This document shows positions 33,083 through 43,035 of a stretch of 64,000 bases of DNA, in pieces. The number at the start of each line of letters is the position of its first letter. Position 1 is the first letter of the stretch. Made by a program: the position numbers and the translations under genes. The notes beneath the pieces were generated by a model that saw only the letters and a list, made by a program, of their open reading frames with translations, had not been told where the DNA came from and did not search any database. Location of the stretch: contig MKTX01000015.1 of NCBI GenBank assembly GCA_001898465.1, forward strand, positions 124,001 through 188,000, in the 5' to 3' direction. The DNA is from Sphingobacteriales bacterium 39-19 (GTDB taxonomy: Bacteria > Bacteroidota > Bacteroidia > Chitinophagales > Chitinophagaceae).

Positions 33083-36000
33083 ATGAATCTTTCAAAAATT
33101 AAAGTATTCATTTTTGTTTTCTGCTGTTTCTTTTCATCAATCGCTTTAGCACAAACCAAAAAAATTTCCGGTAAAGTGAGTTCCCAGGACGATGGGAAAC
33201 CCTTGTCTGGCGTAACTATTAGTGTAAAAGGAAAAACGCTTGCCACCCAAACGAATACCGAAGGTGAATATTCACTGGAGGTTTCACCCAACGATGTATT
33301 GGTTTTTAGTTTTACCGGTTATGCCCCGCAGGAATTAAAAGTGGGAAAAGCCGGTACTCTTTCTGTTTCTTTGAAAACAGAAGCCACGAACCTGGGTGAA
33401 GTAGTGGTAGTAGGGTATGGTACTCAATCCCGGCGTAATGTAACCAGTTCTATTGGTAAATTAGACAGGGATGTATTAGAAAATACACCCCGGGCCAACG
33501 TAGGTACTGCATTACAGGGCTCCATTGCGGGGCTTACGGTAGTAAACAATACCGGTGCACCCGGTGCCTCACCCTCGGTATTATTAAGAGGGGGCGCATC
33601 CATCAATACCCCGGGTTCACCCCTGGTCATTGTGGATGGTATTGTAAGATCATATAATGATATACCTACCGATGATATTGCAAGCATCGATTTATTGAAG
33701 GATGCTGCATCTACTGCCATTTACGGGGCAAGGGCAAATAATGGTGTTATATTAATTACCACCAAGCAGGGTAAGCAGGGAAGATCAGAAGTTTCTTATA
33801 AATATGTTCATGGCTTTAACCAGGATCGTAAAGATTATGAATACATGAATGCCAAAGATTATATTTATTATGGCAGGTTGGGTCACTTAAATTCGCAAAG
33901 ATCATTAGCACAGGTAAATTCACAAAGAGGTTTTGGCCTTTCGGGCAATGCGGCTGATTTGGCTTTATTTGATATCAGGGCTTATACGCCTGCCAATGCC
34001 AATTTATTGCAAGCCGGCTGGGATACAGTAGGAGACCCTTATGGAGGTACCATTATATTTAAAGATCATGGGGGCGAAATTAAAAATCTCTTATTTCGCA
34101 ATACCAATACCAACGAGCATTATGTAAATGTAAATGGAGGAAATAGCCAGGGAAAATATTTTGCCAGCTTTGATTATTACGATGAGGAAGGAATTATTGT
34201 AGGTTCTAATTATAAAAGATATTCTGCCAATATAAATGGATCATATAAAATAAAACCAAAACTGGAAATTACAACCGGAGCTACATTTTCTACTGCTACC
34301 GGCTTTGGTTTATTGGGAGGCGATGTAAATACTTTATATAGGAATATGGCGGTATGGCCTACCATGAATCCCTGGTTAGATTCTGCAAAAACAAAACCCA
34401 ATCCCGGTAATGGCATTACAGATGGTAATCCCTTATACTGGTTAGATAAAAATTACAGAAAAAATGAAGTAAACCGAATTACCGGGAATGCTTCGGCAAA
34501 ATATGATATCCTCAAAGAGCTGTATGTAAAAGTTTCAGGCAATATATATATGTATGATGCCATCAATGAGTCTTTCACAAAAGCTACACAAACCTATACC
34601 CAACTTTATACAAATCCGCAAGGCTTTAATACTTCAAGGCCTGCCATTTGGAGCGAGGGAAGAGTGATTCAAAAGCAATTCAATGCCATTATTAATTACA
34701 GCAAGCGCTTTGCTGAAAAGCATAATGTGGATGCGATGCTGGGTGCTGAAAGATTTGACCAAAAATCATTAAACGCCAGGGTGTGGGGAACCGGTGCACC
34801 TACCGATGATATCCCAACCGTAAATGCCTCTACCGTTTTCCCGGTAGGTTTAGATGGGAATGGAACTCCTTTTAATTATACCAGTAAATCAGAATACCGC
34901 ATTATTTCGCATTTTGGAAGATTTAATTATAATTATGATCAGCGTTATTTATTAACATTGGTTTACCGGGCTGATGGTATATCAAGCCTGGCAAAAGATA
35001 ATCGCTGGGGTTATTTCCCCGGTCTTTCTGCAGGATGGAATGTACACAACGAATCCTTCTTTAAAAGCAGTAAACTGGCTCATGTAATTTCTACCTTAAA
35101 GCCACGTGTTAGTTATGGTGTAAATGGTAACGTAGCAGGTGTTGGTGATTATGAAGTGCAGGGCGGGTATGGAGGACAAGGAAATTATAATGATAACCTG
35201 GGCTTCTTAAATACACAACTTATCAATGGAAATTTAGTGTGGGAAAAAAGTAAAACCACTGATGTAGGTTTGGATATGGGCTTCTTAAATAATAAGATTA
35301 CTTTATTATTTGATTATTATAAAAGAAAAACCAGCGACCTGCTTACCAATCTTACCTTACCCAGCTATGTAGGCTTTGGCTCCATCAGAACAAACCTGGG
35401 TACGCTTCAAAATGAAGGTTATGAGTTTACCGTAAATGCAAACATACTTCGTTCTAAAACCGGGGTAAATATAGATGCCGGCGCCAATATTTCATTTGTG
35501 AAAAATAAAATATTGCAATTGCCTTATAACGGGCAGGAAAATAACCGGCAGGGCGGTTTCCAAATTTACGATCCAAAACAAGGAAAAGTAATTTGGGTAA
35601 GCGGATACCAGGAAGGGCAAACCTTAGGTGCCGTTTATGGATACAAACAATTATCAATTTTTCAAACCGATGCCGAAGTGGCCAGCATAGCAGGAAACCG
35701 TTACGATCAAATTGCTAATATTACCGGGCCCAATCTTTCCTTTGGAGCCGGAAAAATTACAGCAGGCGATGTGAATTGGTTAGATGTTGATAAGAATGAT
35801 ACCATTGATACCCGTGACCAAGTGTATTTAGGTAACATCAATCCAAAATATACCGGTGGTTTTTCTGCTACCGTGGCATATAAACGAATTTCATTTTATA
35901 CCCGTTTCGATTTTGCAGTAGGTCATATTTTGTATAATGACCTGGTAGCAAGGGTAATGGGTAATTACCAGGGTACTTTCAATTTTATGAATTTAACCAA

Positions 36001-36379
36001 AGAAGGATTTTCTGGCGATAATTCAAGAAAAGATATTCCAAAAGTATATTGGGCAGACCAGGTGGGTGTACCCAATGGCAAGAAAAACCTTACCCGTGCA
36101 AATAACGCAGGCAGTGTATTGCAGGGCAATAATTCTAATTTTTATGAAAAGGGAGATTATTTAGCCTGTCGTGAAATTACACTGTCTTACGATTTTGATA
36201 AAGCCTTGTTATCAAAAACAAAACTGTTATCTCATGCAAGGATTTATTTTAATGCCAATAATCTTTTCTACATCACCAAATTCAGCGGTAATTCACCGGA
36301 ACCCAAAGGCAATGGAATATTTGCCGGAAATTATCCTACACCCAAATCTTATGTAATAGGGGTACAGGTAACATTTTAA
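33083..36379 (+). CDS. SusC/RagA TonB-linked outer-membrane transporter
   Basis: The 1098-residue protein has a signal peptide (IALAQ), a CarboxypepD_reg-like domain (residues about 25-100, ISGKVSSQDDGKPLSGVTIS), a TonB box region (GEVVVVGYGTQ), a plug domain with SIAGLTVVNNTGAPGASP and IVDGIVRSYNDIP, and a long beta-barrel ending VIGVQVTF. It forms the outer-membrane import channel with the SusD lipoprotein encoded next and should import sialylated or galactosylated oligosaccharides. It is the first gene of the locus and carries the regulated promoter. Confidence 0.92.
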   Translation: MNLSKIKVFIFVFCCFFSSIALAQTKKISGKVSSQDDGKPLSGVTISVKGKTLATQTNTEGEYSLEVSPNDVLVFSFTGYAPQELKVGKAGTLSVSLKTEATNLGEVVVVGYGTQSRRNVTSSIGKLDRDVLENTPRANVGTALQGSIAGLTVVNNTGAPGASPSVLLRGGASINTPGSPLVIVDGIVRSYNDIPTDDIASIDLLKDAASTAIYGARANNGVILITTKQGKQGRSEVSYKYVHGFNQDRKDYEYMNAKDYIYYGRLGHLNSQRSLAQVNSQRGFGLSGNAADLALFDIRAYTPANANLLQAGWDTVGDPYGGTIIFKDHGGEIKNLLFRNTNTNEHYVNVNGGNSQGKYFASFDYYDEEGIIVGSNYKRYSANINGSYKIKPKLEITTGATFSTATGFGLLGGDVNTLYRNMAVWPTMNPWLDSAKTKPNPGNGITDGNPLYWLDKNYRKNEVNRITGNASAKYDILKELYVKVSGNIYMYDAINESFTKATQTYTQLYTNPQGFNTSRPAIWSEGRVIQKQFNAIINYSKRFAEKHNVDAMLGAERFDQKSLNARVWGTGAPTDDIPTVNASTVFPVGLDGNGTPFNYTSKSEYRIISHFGRFNYNYDQRYLLTLVYRADGISSLAKDNRWGYFPGLSAGWNVHNESFFKSSKLAHVISTLKPRVSYGVNGNVAGVGDYEVQGGYGGQGNYNDNLGFLNTQLINGNLVWEKSKTTDVGLDMGFLNNKITLLFDYYKRKTSDLLTNLTLPSYVGFGSIRTNLGTLQNEGYEFTVNANILRSKTGVNIDAGANISFVKNKILQLPYNGQENNRQGGFQIYDPKQGKVIWVSGYQEGQTLGAVYGYKQLSIFQTDAEVASIAGNRYDQIANITGPNLSFGAGKITAGDVNWLDVDKNDTIDTRDQVYLGNINPKYTGGFSATVAYKRISFYTRFDFAVGHILYNDLVARVMGNYQGTFNFMNLTKEGFSGDNSRKDIPKVYWADQVGVPNGKKNLTRANNAGSVLQGNNSNFYEKGDYLACREITLSYDFDKALLSKTKLLSHARIYFNANNLFYITKFSGNSPEPKGNGIFAGNYPTPKSYVIGVQVTF

Positions 36380-36400
36380 TGAATTTTAAAAATAAAAATT

Positions 36401-37936
36401 ATGAAAAAGAAACTTATATATTTCATTTCAGGAATTTTGATAATCGTATCTGCCGTTTCCTGCGATAAGCAATTAGATTTATCGCCTGTAAGTAGCATTA
36501 CCGATGCCAACTATTGGAAATCTCCTGAACAATTTGATGCATTCGTGTATGGTATTCACGCCCGGTTCCGGTCGCACACCTCTTCACTGCAGGCCTTAGG
36601 TGAATTGCGAAGCGATATATTTGGTACAGAACCCGGTAATGCTGGTACTTTTAGCGGCGAAGCAACACAGGGATTAGAACGGTTTTGGCAACAAACGCTA
36701 AGCCTGGATGCTGCCGGTGTGAGTAATTTCGGTGATTTTTATAGCAATATTGTACAAATTAATTTACTCATTGATAAATTAAATAACAGCAATATCGTTA
36801 CCGCTGCAAATAAAAATTATTACCTGGGCCTGGCTTATGGCATGCGGGCATATTATTATTTTCAATTAACAAGAGCCTGGGGCGATGTAGTTATTCAAAC
36901 CGATCCGATCTCATCAATTGATGTTTCTAATTTAGCCAAAGCCGCATCGCCTGCGGCCGATGTAATGGCATTAATAAAATCGGATATTGAAAATTCAGTT
37001 ACAAGCTTTGGTAGCGATTATAGTTTCAGGAATACCCGGAGCTTTTGGTCAAAAGCTGCCACGCACATGCTGAAAGCAGAAGTTTATTTATGGACGGCAC
37101 ACCGATCAGGCGGTACAGCCGATGCCAACACAGCTTTAAATGCATTAACAGATATTGAAACCAATGTTACGGGCTTAACTGTATTGCCATCCTTTGCCAG
37201 TGTATTTGCTTCTAATAATAAGGGCAATAATGAAATTATTTTTGCCATCCGGAATAAACTAAACGAAAGTTCACTCCCTTTTGCCGGTACCTTTTATCCG
37301 CAAACCGCATTACTTGCTAATTATTACGATTCAGTAGGTAACCGTAAATTCAATGTAAACCAGGATAACTGGGCGGGTTTATTAAGGGCGCCGGTAACTG
37401 TTTCTACTTTTAGAAAATTCAATGACCTGGATAGCCGTAAATGGTTTACCATTCAACCCGCCTATAATAGCCCTTCACCGGGTGTGTATAATATTGTAGG
37501 ATGTTTTGTAAAAAAATATGAAGGTGAGCAAAACCTGGGCTCCAGGATTTACACAAATGATTTCCCAATTTACCGTTATGCTGATTTGTTGCTTATGAAG
37601 GCTGAAGCAAAAATCATATTAGGACAAAGCCCCGCAACAGAAATAAATATCGTAAGAGCCAGGGCTTTTGGTTCCAATTATGTGGCCAATGTACAGGGCT
37701 TTCCTAACCAGGCAATTGATGCCAATCCCAATGAAGCATTGCTCCAGGAGCGATTGTTTGAATTTATATTTGAAGGCAAAAGATGGCTTGATTTAAGAAG
37801 GTTTGGGGATAGTTATGTATTTGAACATACTACGGTATTACCTACAGAAGCCTATAAATTACTTTGGCCCATAAGCCGGAATGCTTTAACCAATAACAGG
37901 GCGCTTTTACAAACGCCGGGCTATCCTGCATTTTAA
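36401..37936 (+). CDS. SusD/RagB glycan-binding lipoprotein
   Basis: The 511-residue protein has a lipoprotein signal (SAVSC, Cys near residue 21). SusD-type helical TPR-like repeats follow (YLGLAYGMRAYYYFQLTRAW, about residues 145-165), with the typical C-terminal pattern YADLLLMKAEA and ERLFEFIFEGKRWLDLRRFG. It sits on the cell surface as the lid of the SusC channel and binds the glycan. It follows susC by 21 bases; a nested hairpin separates it from the catabolic genes. Confidence 0.92.
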   Translation: MKKKLIYFISGILIIVSAVSCDKQLDLSPVSSITDANYWKSPEQFDAFVYGIHARFRSHTSSLQALGELRSDIFGTEPGNAGTFSGEATQGLERFWQQTLSLDAAGVSNFGDFYSNIVQINLLIDKLNNSNIVTAANKNYYLGLAYGMRAYYYFQLTRAWGDVVIQTDPISSIDVSNLAKAASPAADVMALIKSDIENSVTSFGSDYSFRNTRSFWSKAATHMLKAEVYLWTAHRSGGTADANTALNALTDIETNVTGLTVLPSFASVFASNNKGNNEIIFAIRNKLNESSLPFAGTFYPQTALLANYYDSVGNRKFNVNQDNWAGLLRAPVTVSTFRKFNDLDSRKWFTIQPAYNSPSPGVYNIVGCFVKKYEGEQNLGSRIYTNDFPIYRYADLLLMKAEAKIILGQSPATEINIVRARAFGSNYVANVQGFPNQAIDANPNEALLQERLFEFIFEGKRWLDLRRFGDSYVFEHTTVLPTEAYKLLWPISRNALTNNRALLQTPGYPAF

Positions 37937-37968
37937 GAGATTTTAATTCGTATTTTTTCGTTTATTAT

Positions 37969-38030
37969 CATATAGCAAGCAATCGTCCGGGGATTTCTAT
38001 CCCCGGAATTTTTACCACATTTGCTATATG
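37969..38030. promoter_or_regulatory. Nested hairpin between susD and the sialic acid lyase gene
   Basis: Outer arms CATATAGCAA (37969-37978) and TTGCTATATG (38021-38030) pair perfectly. Inside, TCCGGGGA (37986-37993) pairs with TCCCCGGA (38000-38007) around a 6-base loop. No T run follows. It may stabilise susCD mRNA or lower expression of the downstream enzymes. Confidence 0.6.
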
Positions 38031-38059
38031 AAAAATGAGTTTCATTTAAAATTTATAAA

Positions 38060-38995
38060 ATGAATAAAGATCATTTACAAGGATTAATTGCTGCACCCTT
38101 TACACCTATGCATAAAGACGGTTCATTACATGTAGAAATAATACCGGCTTATTATGCCATGCTGAAAGCAAATAATGTAAACGGCGCTTTTATTTGCGGT
38201 TCTACAGGCGAAGGGGTCTCTATGACAAGCGCTGAAAAAATAAAAGTGATCGAAGCGTGGACAAACTGTACAAAAAAGGATCCCGGCTTTACTGTAATGC
38301 CTTTGCTGGGAGGTACGAGTGTGCAAGATTGTAAAGAACTGGCTGTAAGAGCCAGGCAAGCCGGTGTAGATGCCGTATCATTTACCGCTCCATTTTATTT
38401 TAAACCGGCAAATGTTTCTATGCTTGCACAGGCATGTATGGAAGTAGCTTCAGCAGTGCCCGATTTGCCTTTTTATTATTATCATATTCCGGTATTAACG
38501 GGTGTAAATTTCCCCATGATCGATCTGCTAAAAGAAATCAGCGATAAGATTCCAAATTTTAAAGGCATTAAATACACGCATGAAGATTTTATGGATTTCC
38601 TTTCCTGCCTGCAGTTTAAAGATGGAAAATATGATATGCTTTGGGGCCGGGACGAAAATATGTTACCGGCACTGGCGGTAGGAGCCAAGGGTGCCGTTGG
38701 TAGTACCTTTAATTATGCAGCACCCTTGTATTATAAACTCATAGATGCTTTTAATAAAGGAAAATTAGAGGATGCCAGGATCTTGCAGCAAAAATCAATT
38801 AACATGATTGAATTGTTGGGTAAATATGGTGGTATTGCTGCCGGGAAGGCATATATGAAATTGATTGGCTTAGATTGCGGTGAATTTAGATTACCTGTAA
38901 AAAATATGAGCAGTTCTGATTTTGATTTGTTTAAAAAAGATGTTGATCAACTGGGCTTTAATAGTTTTTGTTCTGAACGGGCAACTACCACCTAG
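38060..38995 (+). CDS. nanA: N-acetylneuraminate lyase
   Basis: The 311-residue DapA-superfamily barrel has the lyase motifs GSTGEG (pyruvate carboxylate binding), YYYHIP (139-144, Tyr near the active site) and GIKYT with Schiff-base Lys171. It splits Neu5Ac into ManNAc and pyruvate in the cytoplasm. The length equals known bacterial and Bacteroidota (NanL) lyases. Its neighbours are a mutarotase, a transporter, a sialidase and an epimerase, which fix the assignment to sialic acid rather than to dihydrodipicolinate synthase. Confidence 0.9.
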   Translation: MNKDHLQGLIAAPFTPMHKDGSLHVEIIPAYYAMLKANNVNGAFICGSTGEGVSMTSAEKIKVIEAWTNCTKKDPGFTVMPLLGGTSVQDCKELAVRARQAGVDAVSFTAPFYFKPANVSMLAQACMEVASAVPDLPFYYYHIPVLTGVNFPMIDLLKEISDKIPNFKGIKYTHEDFMDFLSCLQFKDGKYDMLWGRDENMLPALAVGAKGAVGSTFNYAAPLYYKLIDAFNKGKLEDARILQQKSINMIELLGKYGGIAAGKAYMKLIGLDCGEFRLPVKNMSSSDFDLFKKDVDQLGFNSFCSERATTT

Positions 38996-39008
38996 CTGAA
39001 CTGAATTC

Positions 39009-40145
39009 ATGAAAAATATTATTTATTATATCATTGTTTTATTGCTATTCTCCTCATCAGCCTCAGCACAAAAAAAAATAAAAAATATGCAATGGAAAAT
39101 AGCGGCCACATTACCCGGTTTACAGGGTACACAATCCCTTGGTTTTGCCGGCCCTGTTAGCGGGGTTTGTAATCAAATTTTTATGGTAGCAGGGGGCGCC
39201 AACTTTCCGGGTTCTCCCCCCTGGCAAGGAGGCAAAAAAAAATTCTATAATGAAGTTTTCTTGTATGCCTGCAAAGGCGACACCCTTCAGTTATTGAATC
39301 AACAAGCCACACTGCCATACCCCATCTCATACCCGGCTTGCTGCACTACGGCAAAAGGAGTCTTTTATGCAGGTGGTGAAAATGAAAATGGAATATCGGC
39401 TAAAGCCTGGTTAATACAATGGGATAACGAAACCCAAAAAATAATTTTTAATAACCTTCCTGATCTGCCCGTACCGGTAACAAATGCGGCTGCTACCGTA
39501 ATTGAAAATATTGTGTATGTAGCAGGGGGTGAAACTACAATGCAGGCTACAGCGCAATGGCAATGTTTAGATTTAAATAATACAAAAGACGGTTGGAAAC
39601 AACTGGCAGATATTCCCCATGCTGTTTCTAATATGGTATTGGCCGCCACAGATGACGATCAAATAATTTTAGCGGGTGGGCGTAAAAAAAACAAAAACGG
39701 GATTAGTGATTTATATGCTGAAGTGTATGCCTATTCGCCTTCTCACAATAAATGGGAATCAAAAGCCCCCTTACCTTATGCCCTTAGCGCTGCCACCGGA
39801 ATTTCTTATAAAAATGGAAAGCTCCTCGTTTTTGGCGGTGACCAGGGAACTACTTTTCACCAGGTAGAAACAACCCTCGCTGCCATTTTTACGGAAGAGG
39901 ATGAAATAAAAAAACAAGAATTGATTCGTAAAAAGAACACATTACTTTCTCAGCATCCTGGTTTTAGTAAAGAAATTTTACAGTATTCTTTGGCATCAAA
40001 TACATGGAAAGCAACCGGAAAAATTCCATTTAATACGCCTGTAACAACGGTTGCTGTTAAGTATGGTAATTGTGTAATGATACCCAGCGGTGAAATAAAA
40101 GCAGGTGTGAGGTCTCCCTATATTCTTGAATTGCGATTGAAGTAA
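39009..40145 (+). CDS. nanM: Kelch-type sialic acid mutarotase (NanM-like)
   Basis: The 378-residue protein has a signal peptide (SSASAQ) and kelch repeats (VFLYACKGDT, VYVAGGETTMQATAQWQ, IILAGGRKKNKNG, LLVFGGDQGTT). It matches the cyclically permuted mutarotase group related to NanM. In the periplasm it would convert alpha-Neu5Ac, released by sialidase, to the beta form used by transporter and lyase. It starts 13 bases after the lyase gene. Assignment rests on the repeats and the gene order. Confidence 0.8.
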   Translation: MKNIIYYIIVLLLFSSSASAQKKIKNMQWKIAATLPGLQGTQSLGFAGPVSGVCNQIFMVAGGANFPGSPPWQGGKKKFYNEVFLYACKGDTLQLLNQQATLPYPISYPACCTTAKGVFYAGGENENGISAKAWLIQWDNETQKIIFNNLPDLPVPVTNAAATVIENIVYVAGGETTMQATAQWQCLDLNNTKDGWKQLADIPHAVSNMVLAATDDDQIILAGGRKKNKNGISDLYAEVYAYSPSHNKWESKAPLPYALSAATGISYKNGKLLVFGGDQGTTFHQVETTLAAIFTEEDEIKKQELIRKKNTLLSQHPGFSKEILQYSLASNTWKATGKIPFNTPVTTVAVKYGNCVMIPSGEIKAGVRSPYILELRLK

Positions 40146-40171
40146 ATTTTACACAACCTTTTAAATATGCT

Positions 40172-41449
40172 ATGCCTGATAATAAAATACATACAGATAC
40201 CGGCATCAACTTAGTACAGCAAAAAAAATATACCTGGGTAGTGGTGGCCTTGCTTTGGGTAGTGGCCTTACTGAATTATATGGACAGGCAAATGTTAAGT
40301 ACTATGAAGCCTTCGATGCAAATGGATATTCAGGAATTGCAGAAGGCCGAAAATTTCGGTTATCTCATGGCAATTTTTTTATGGATCTATGGATTCATGA
40401 GTCCCTTATCGGGTATTATTGCCGATCGCTTAAATCGTAAATGGTTAATTGTAGGAAGCTTATTTGTGTGGAGTGGCGTAACTTTTATGATGGGTTATGC
40501 CACTTCATTTAATCAGCTGTACTGGCTGCGGGCCATTATGGGCGTGAGCGAAGCCTTATATATACCGGCAGGATTGTCTTTAATTGCAGATTACCATACC
40601 GGCAAAACCCGCTCACTCGCCATCGGCATCCACATGACGGGTTTATATATGGGCCAGGCGCTGGGCGGCTTTGGCGCTACCATTGCCCATGAATTTTCCT
40701 GGCAATCAGCGTTTCATTATTTTGGTATTATCGGAATTATTTATTCAGTGGTTTTAATTTTATTCTTAAGAGAGAAAAAAATAACTATACAAAAAACTAC
40801 TGCTTCCCACAAGAGTGAGGGGAAAATACCGCTACTGAAGGGGTTGGGCATTTTAGTTACCAATATTTCATTTTGGGTCATCTTATTTTATTTTGCAATT
40901 CCCAGTTTGCCGGGCTGGGGAGTTAAAAATTGGCTGCCTACACTTTTTGCAGAAAATTTGAATATTGATATGGCAACTGCTGGCCCATTGTCCACGATTA
41001 GCATTGCTGCTTCTTCATTTTTAGGGGTTATATTTGGTGGCCTTCTTTCCGATAGGTGGGTACAAAAAAATCTGAAGGGAAGAATCTATACCAGTGCCAT
41101 TGGCCTGGCATTAACCATTCCCGCTTTGATGTTTATTGGATTTGGCCATTCATTTTTTGCGGTGATAGCTTCGGCACTTTGCTTTGGTTTTGGGTTTGGT
41201 ATGTTCGACGCCAACAATATGCCAATCCTTTGCCAGTTTGTTTCTGCTAAATACAGGGCAACAGCTTATGGATTAATGAACATGGTTGGGGTTTTTGCAG
41301 GGGCATTCATTACCGACTTTTTGGGTAAGTCAACCGATGCAGGAAACCTGGGGCAGAGTTTTGCTATGATGGCTGGTGTTATTGTAATTGCATTAATCAT
41401 ACAGCTTTCCATATTACGGCCAAAAGCCAATGATTTTGATCATATTTAA
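40172..41449 (+). CDS. nanT: MFS transporter, probable sialic acid importer
   Basis: The 425-residue protein has twelve predicted helices and the MFS signature after helix 2 (GIIADRLNRKWLIV); its start motif LLNYMDRQMLSTM is shared with hexuronate/sialate-type (ACS) symporters. It lies between the mutarotase and the sialidase, where Bacteroidota sialic acid loci carry their NanT-type permease. It would move Neu5Ac across the inner membrane by proton symport. The substrate is inferred from context. Confidence 0.82.
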   Translation: MPDNKIHTDTGINLVQQKKYTWVVVALLWVVALLNYMDRQMLSTMKPSMQMDIQELQKAENFGYLMAIFLWIYGFMSPLSGIIADRLNRKWLIVGSLFVWSGVTFMMGYATSFNQLYWLRAIMGVSEALYIPAGLSLIADYHTGKTRSLAIGIHMTGLYMGQALGGFGATIAHEFSWQSAFHYFGIIGIIYSVVLILFLREKKITIQKTTASHKSEGKIPLLKGLGILVTNISFWVILFYFAIPSLPGWGVKNWLPTLFAENLNIDMATAGPLSTISIAASSFLGVIFGGLLSDRWVQKNLKGRIYTSAIGLALTIPALMFIGFGHSFFAVIASALCFGFGFGMFDANNMPILCQFVSAKYRATAYGLMNMVGVFAGAFITDFLGKSTDAGNLGQSFAMMAGVIVIALIIQLSILRPKANDFDHI

Positions 41450-41456
41450 AAATAAA

Positions 41457-43025
41457 ATGATGAAATTATTGAAAATCTTTTTTTACAGCTTCTCTTTTTT
41501 ATTATTGATGATGGGTTGCACAGTAATAAAAAAATCAAATACGATGCCCGGCCCTATTAAAGCCATTGCCTATTCGGCAGCCATCCCGGTATTAAAAGGG
41601 TTGCAGGCAAACCCGGTACTGCGAATTGCCCTGTCAGTGCCAGCTGGCAATACCGATCAGCATTTTATAAAATTAAAGTGCAGCTTAAATGCAACGGCTA
41701 TAAATAATATAGAAAAGATTGACGTGTACCTTACCGGTGCAGAACCCTTTAATACCCATACCCTGGTGGGTAGCATACATCCCTTGTTTACGTCTTTTGA
41801 TATTCCCGCTCAATGGCAACAAAAGCCGGGCATTCAATTTTTATGGCTTAGTGTTGTTCTAAAGAAAGATGCAGATATCAATGAATTGATTGAATTGCAT
41901 TGTACACAAATTTTTACTATCCATGGAAAATCATTTGCTGTAATGGAAACTAATACCGGTTATGTAAAAAGATCCGGGATAGCCGTTCGCAAAGCCGGTG
42001 ACGATAATGTGAATACCTATCGTATTCCAGGTATTGCCACTACCGATAAAGGCACTTTGATTTCAGTATATGATATTCGTTACAGCACTTCCAGGGACCT
42101 GCCGGGGAATATTGATGTGGGCATGAGCCGAAGCACAGATGGCGGCCAAAGCTGGCAACCTATGAAAATAATTATGGACATGGGAGCCCCGCATGAAAAT
42201 AATGGGGTAGGAGATCCTGCCATTTTATTTGATCCGCTAACAAAAAAAATATGGGTAGCAGCTTTATGGAGCAAAGGCAATCGCTCTATTGCCGGTTCTT
42301 TACCGGGCTTATCGCCGGATACCACAGGCCAGTTTGTACTGGTAAGCAGCAGCGATGATGGGCTTACCTGGAGTGAACCTTATACCATTACACCTCAAAT
42401 TAAAAACCCGGCATGGCATATATTTTTTAATGGGCCCGGGAGTGGCATAGTTATGCAGGACGGTAAACTGGTTTTTGCTGCACAATATTGGGACGAAAAT
42501 AAAATACCTTATTCTACCATTATTTATAGTGATGACCAGGGCACCACCTGGAGAGGAAAAATAAATGGCCCAAAATCAAATACCACCGAAAGCCAGGTGG
42601 TAGAAACAACCCGGGGTACACTCATGCTGAATATGCGGGATAACCGGGGGGAATTTAGAAGCGTAGCTACCACGAATAACATGGGCCAAACCTGGACGGA
42701 ACACGCTACATCGTACAATGCATTACACGATCCTGTTTGTATGGCAAGTATAATAAAAGCGAATGTTATTGTGAAGGGACAAATGAAAGAAGTTTTGTTT
42801 TTCAGTAATCCCAATACCCCTTCGGGCAGGTACAACATTACTATTAAAGCCAGCTTAGATTTGGGCGAAACCTGGTTGCCGGCCCATGAAGTATTAATTG
42901 ATGAAAGACCCTGTTATGGCTATTCTTCCTTAACTAAGGTAGATGACAGCAGCATTGGAATTTTATATGAAGGCACAAAGGATTTATATTTTGTAAAAAT
43001 TCCGGTAAGTGATATAATTAAATAA
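41457..43025 (+). CDS. Exo-alpha-sialidase (GH33)
   Basis: The 522-residue lipoprotein (LLMMGC, lipidated Cys about residue 20) has an N-terminal lectin-like domain (about 40-175). The six-bladed sialidase propeller follows, with the FRIP-type motif YRIPGIA and five Asp-box repeats: STDGGQSWQ, SSDDGLTWS, SDDQGTTWR, TNNMGQTWT and LDLGETWLP. It removes terminal sialic acids from glycans in the periplasm or at the surface. ATG 41457 is preferred to 41430, which lies inside the transporter gene and gives a poor signal peptide. Confidence 0.9.
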   Translation: MMKLLKIFFYSFSFLLLMMGCTVIKKSNTMPGPIKAIAYSAAIPVLKGLQANPVLRIALSVPAGNTDQHFIKLKCSLNATAINNIEKIDVYLTGAEPFNTHTLVGSIHPLFTSFDIPAQWQQKPGIQFLWLSVVLKKDADINELIELHCTQIFTIHGKSFAVMETNTGYVKRSGIAVRKAGDDNVNTYRIPGIATTDKGTLISVYDIRYSTSRDLPGNIDVGMSRSTDGGQSWQPMKIIMDMGAPHENNGVGDPAILFDPLTKKIWVAALWSKGNRSIAGSLPGLSPDTTGQFVLVSSSDDGLTWSEPYTITPQIKNPAWHIFFNGPGSGIVMQDGKLVFAAQYWDENKIPYSTIIYSDDQGTTWRGKINGPKSNTTESQVVETTRGTLMLNMRDNRGEFRSVATTNNMGQTWTEHATSYNALHDPVCMASIIKANVIVKGQMKEVLFFSNPNTPSGRYNITIKASLDLGETWLPAHEVLIDERPCYGYSSLTKVDDSSIGILYEGTKDLYFVKIPVSDIIK

Positions 43026-43035
43026 ATGGTACAGT

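Noticed and set aside
38060..38995. Dihydrodipicolinate synthase
   Set aside because: YYYHIP and the sialic acid gene neighbourhood point to N-acetylneuraminate lyase.
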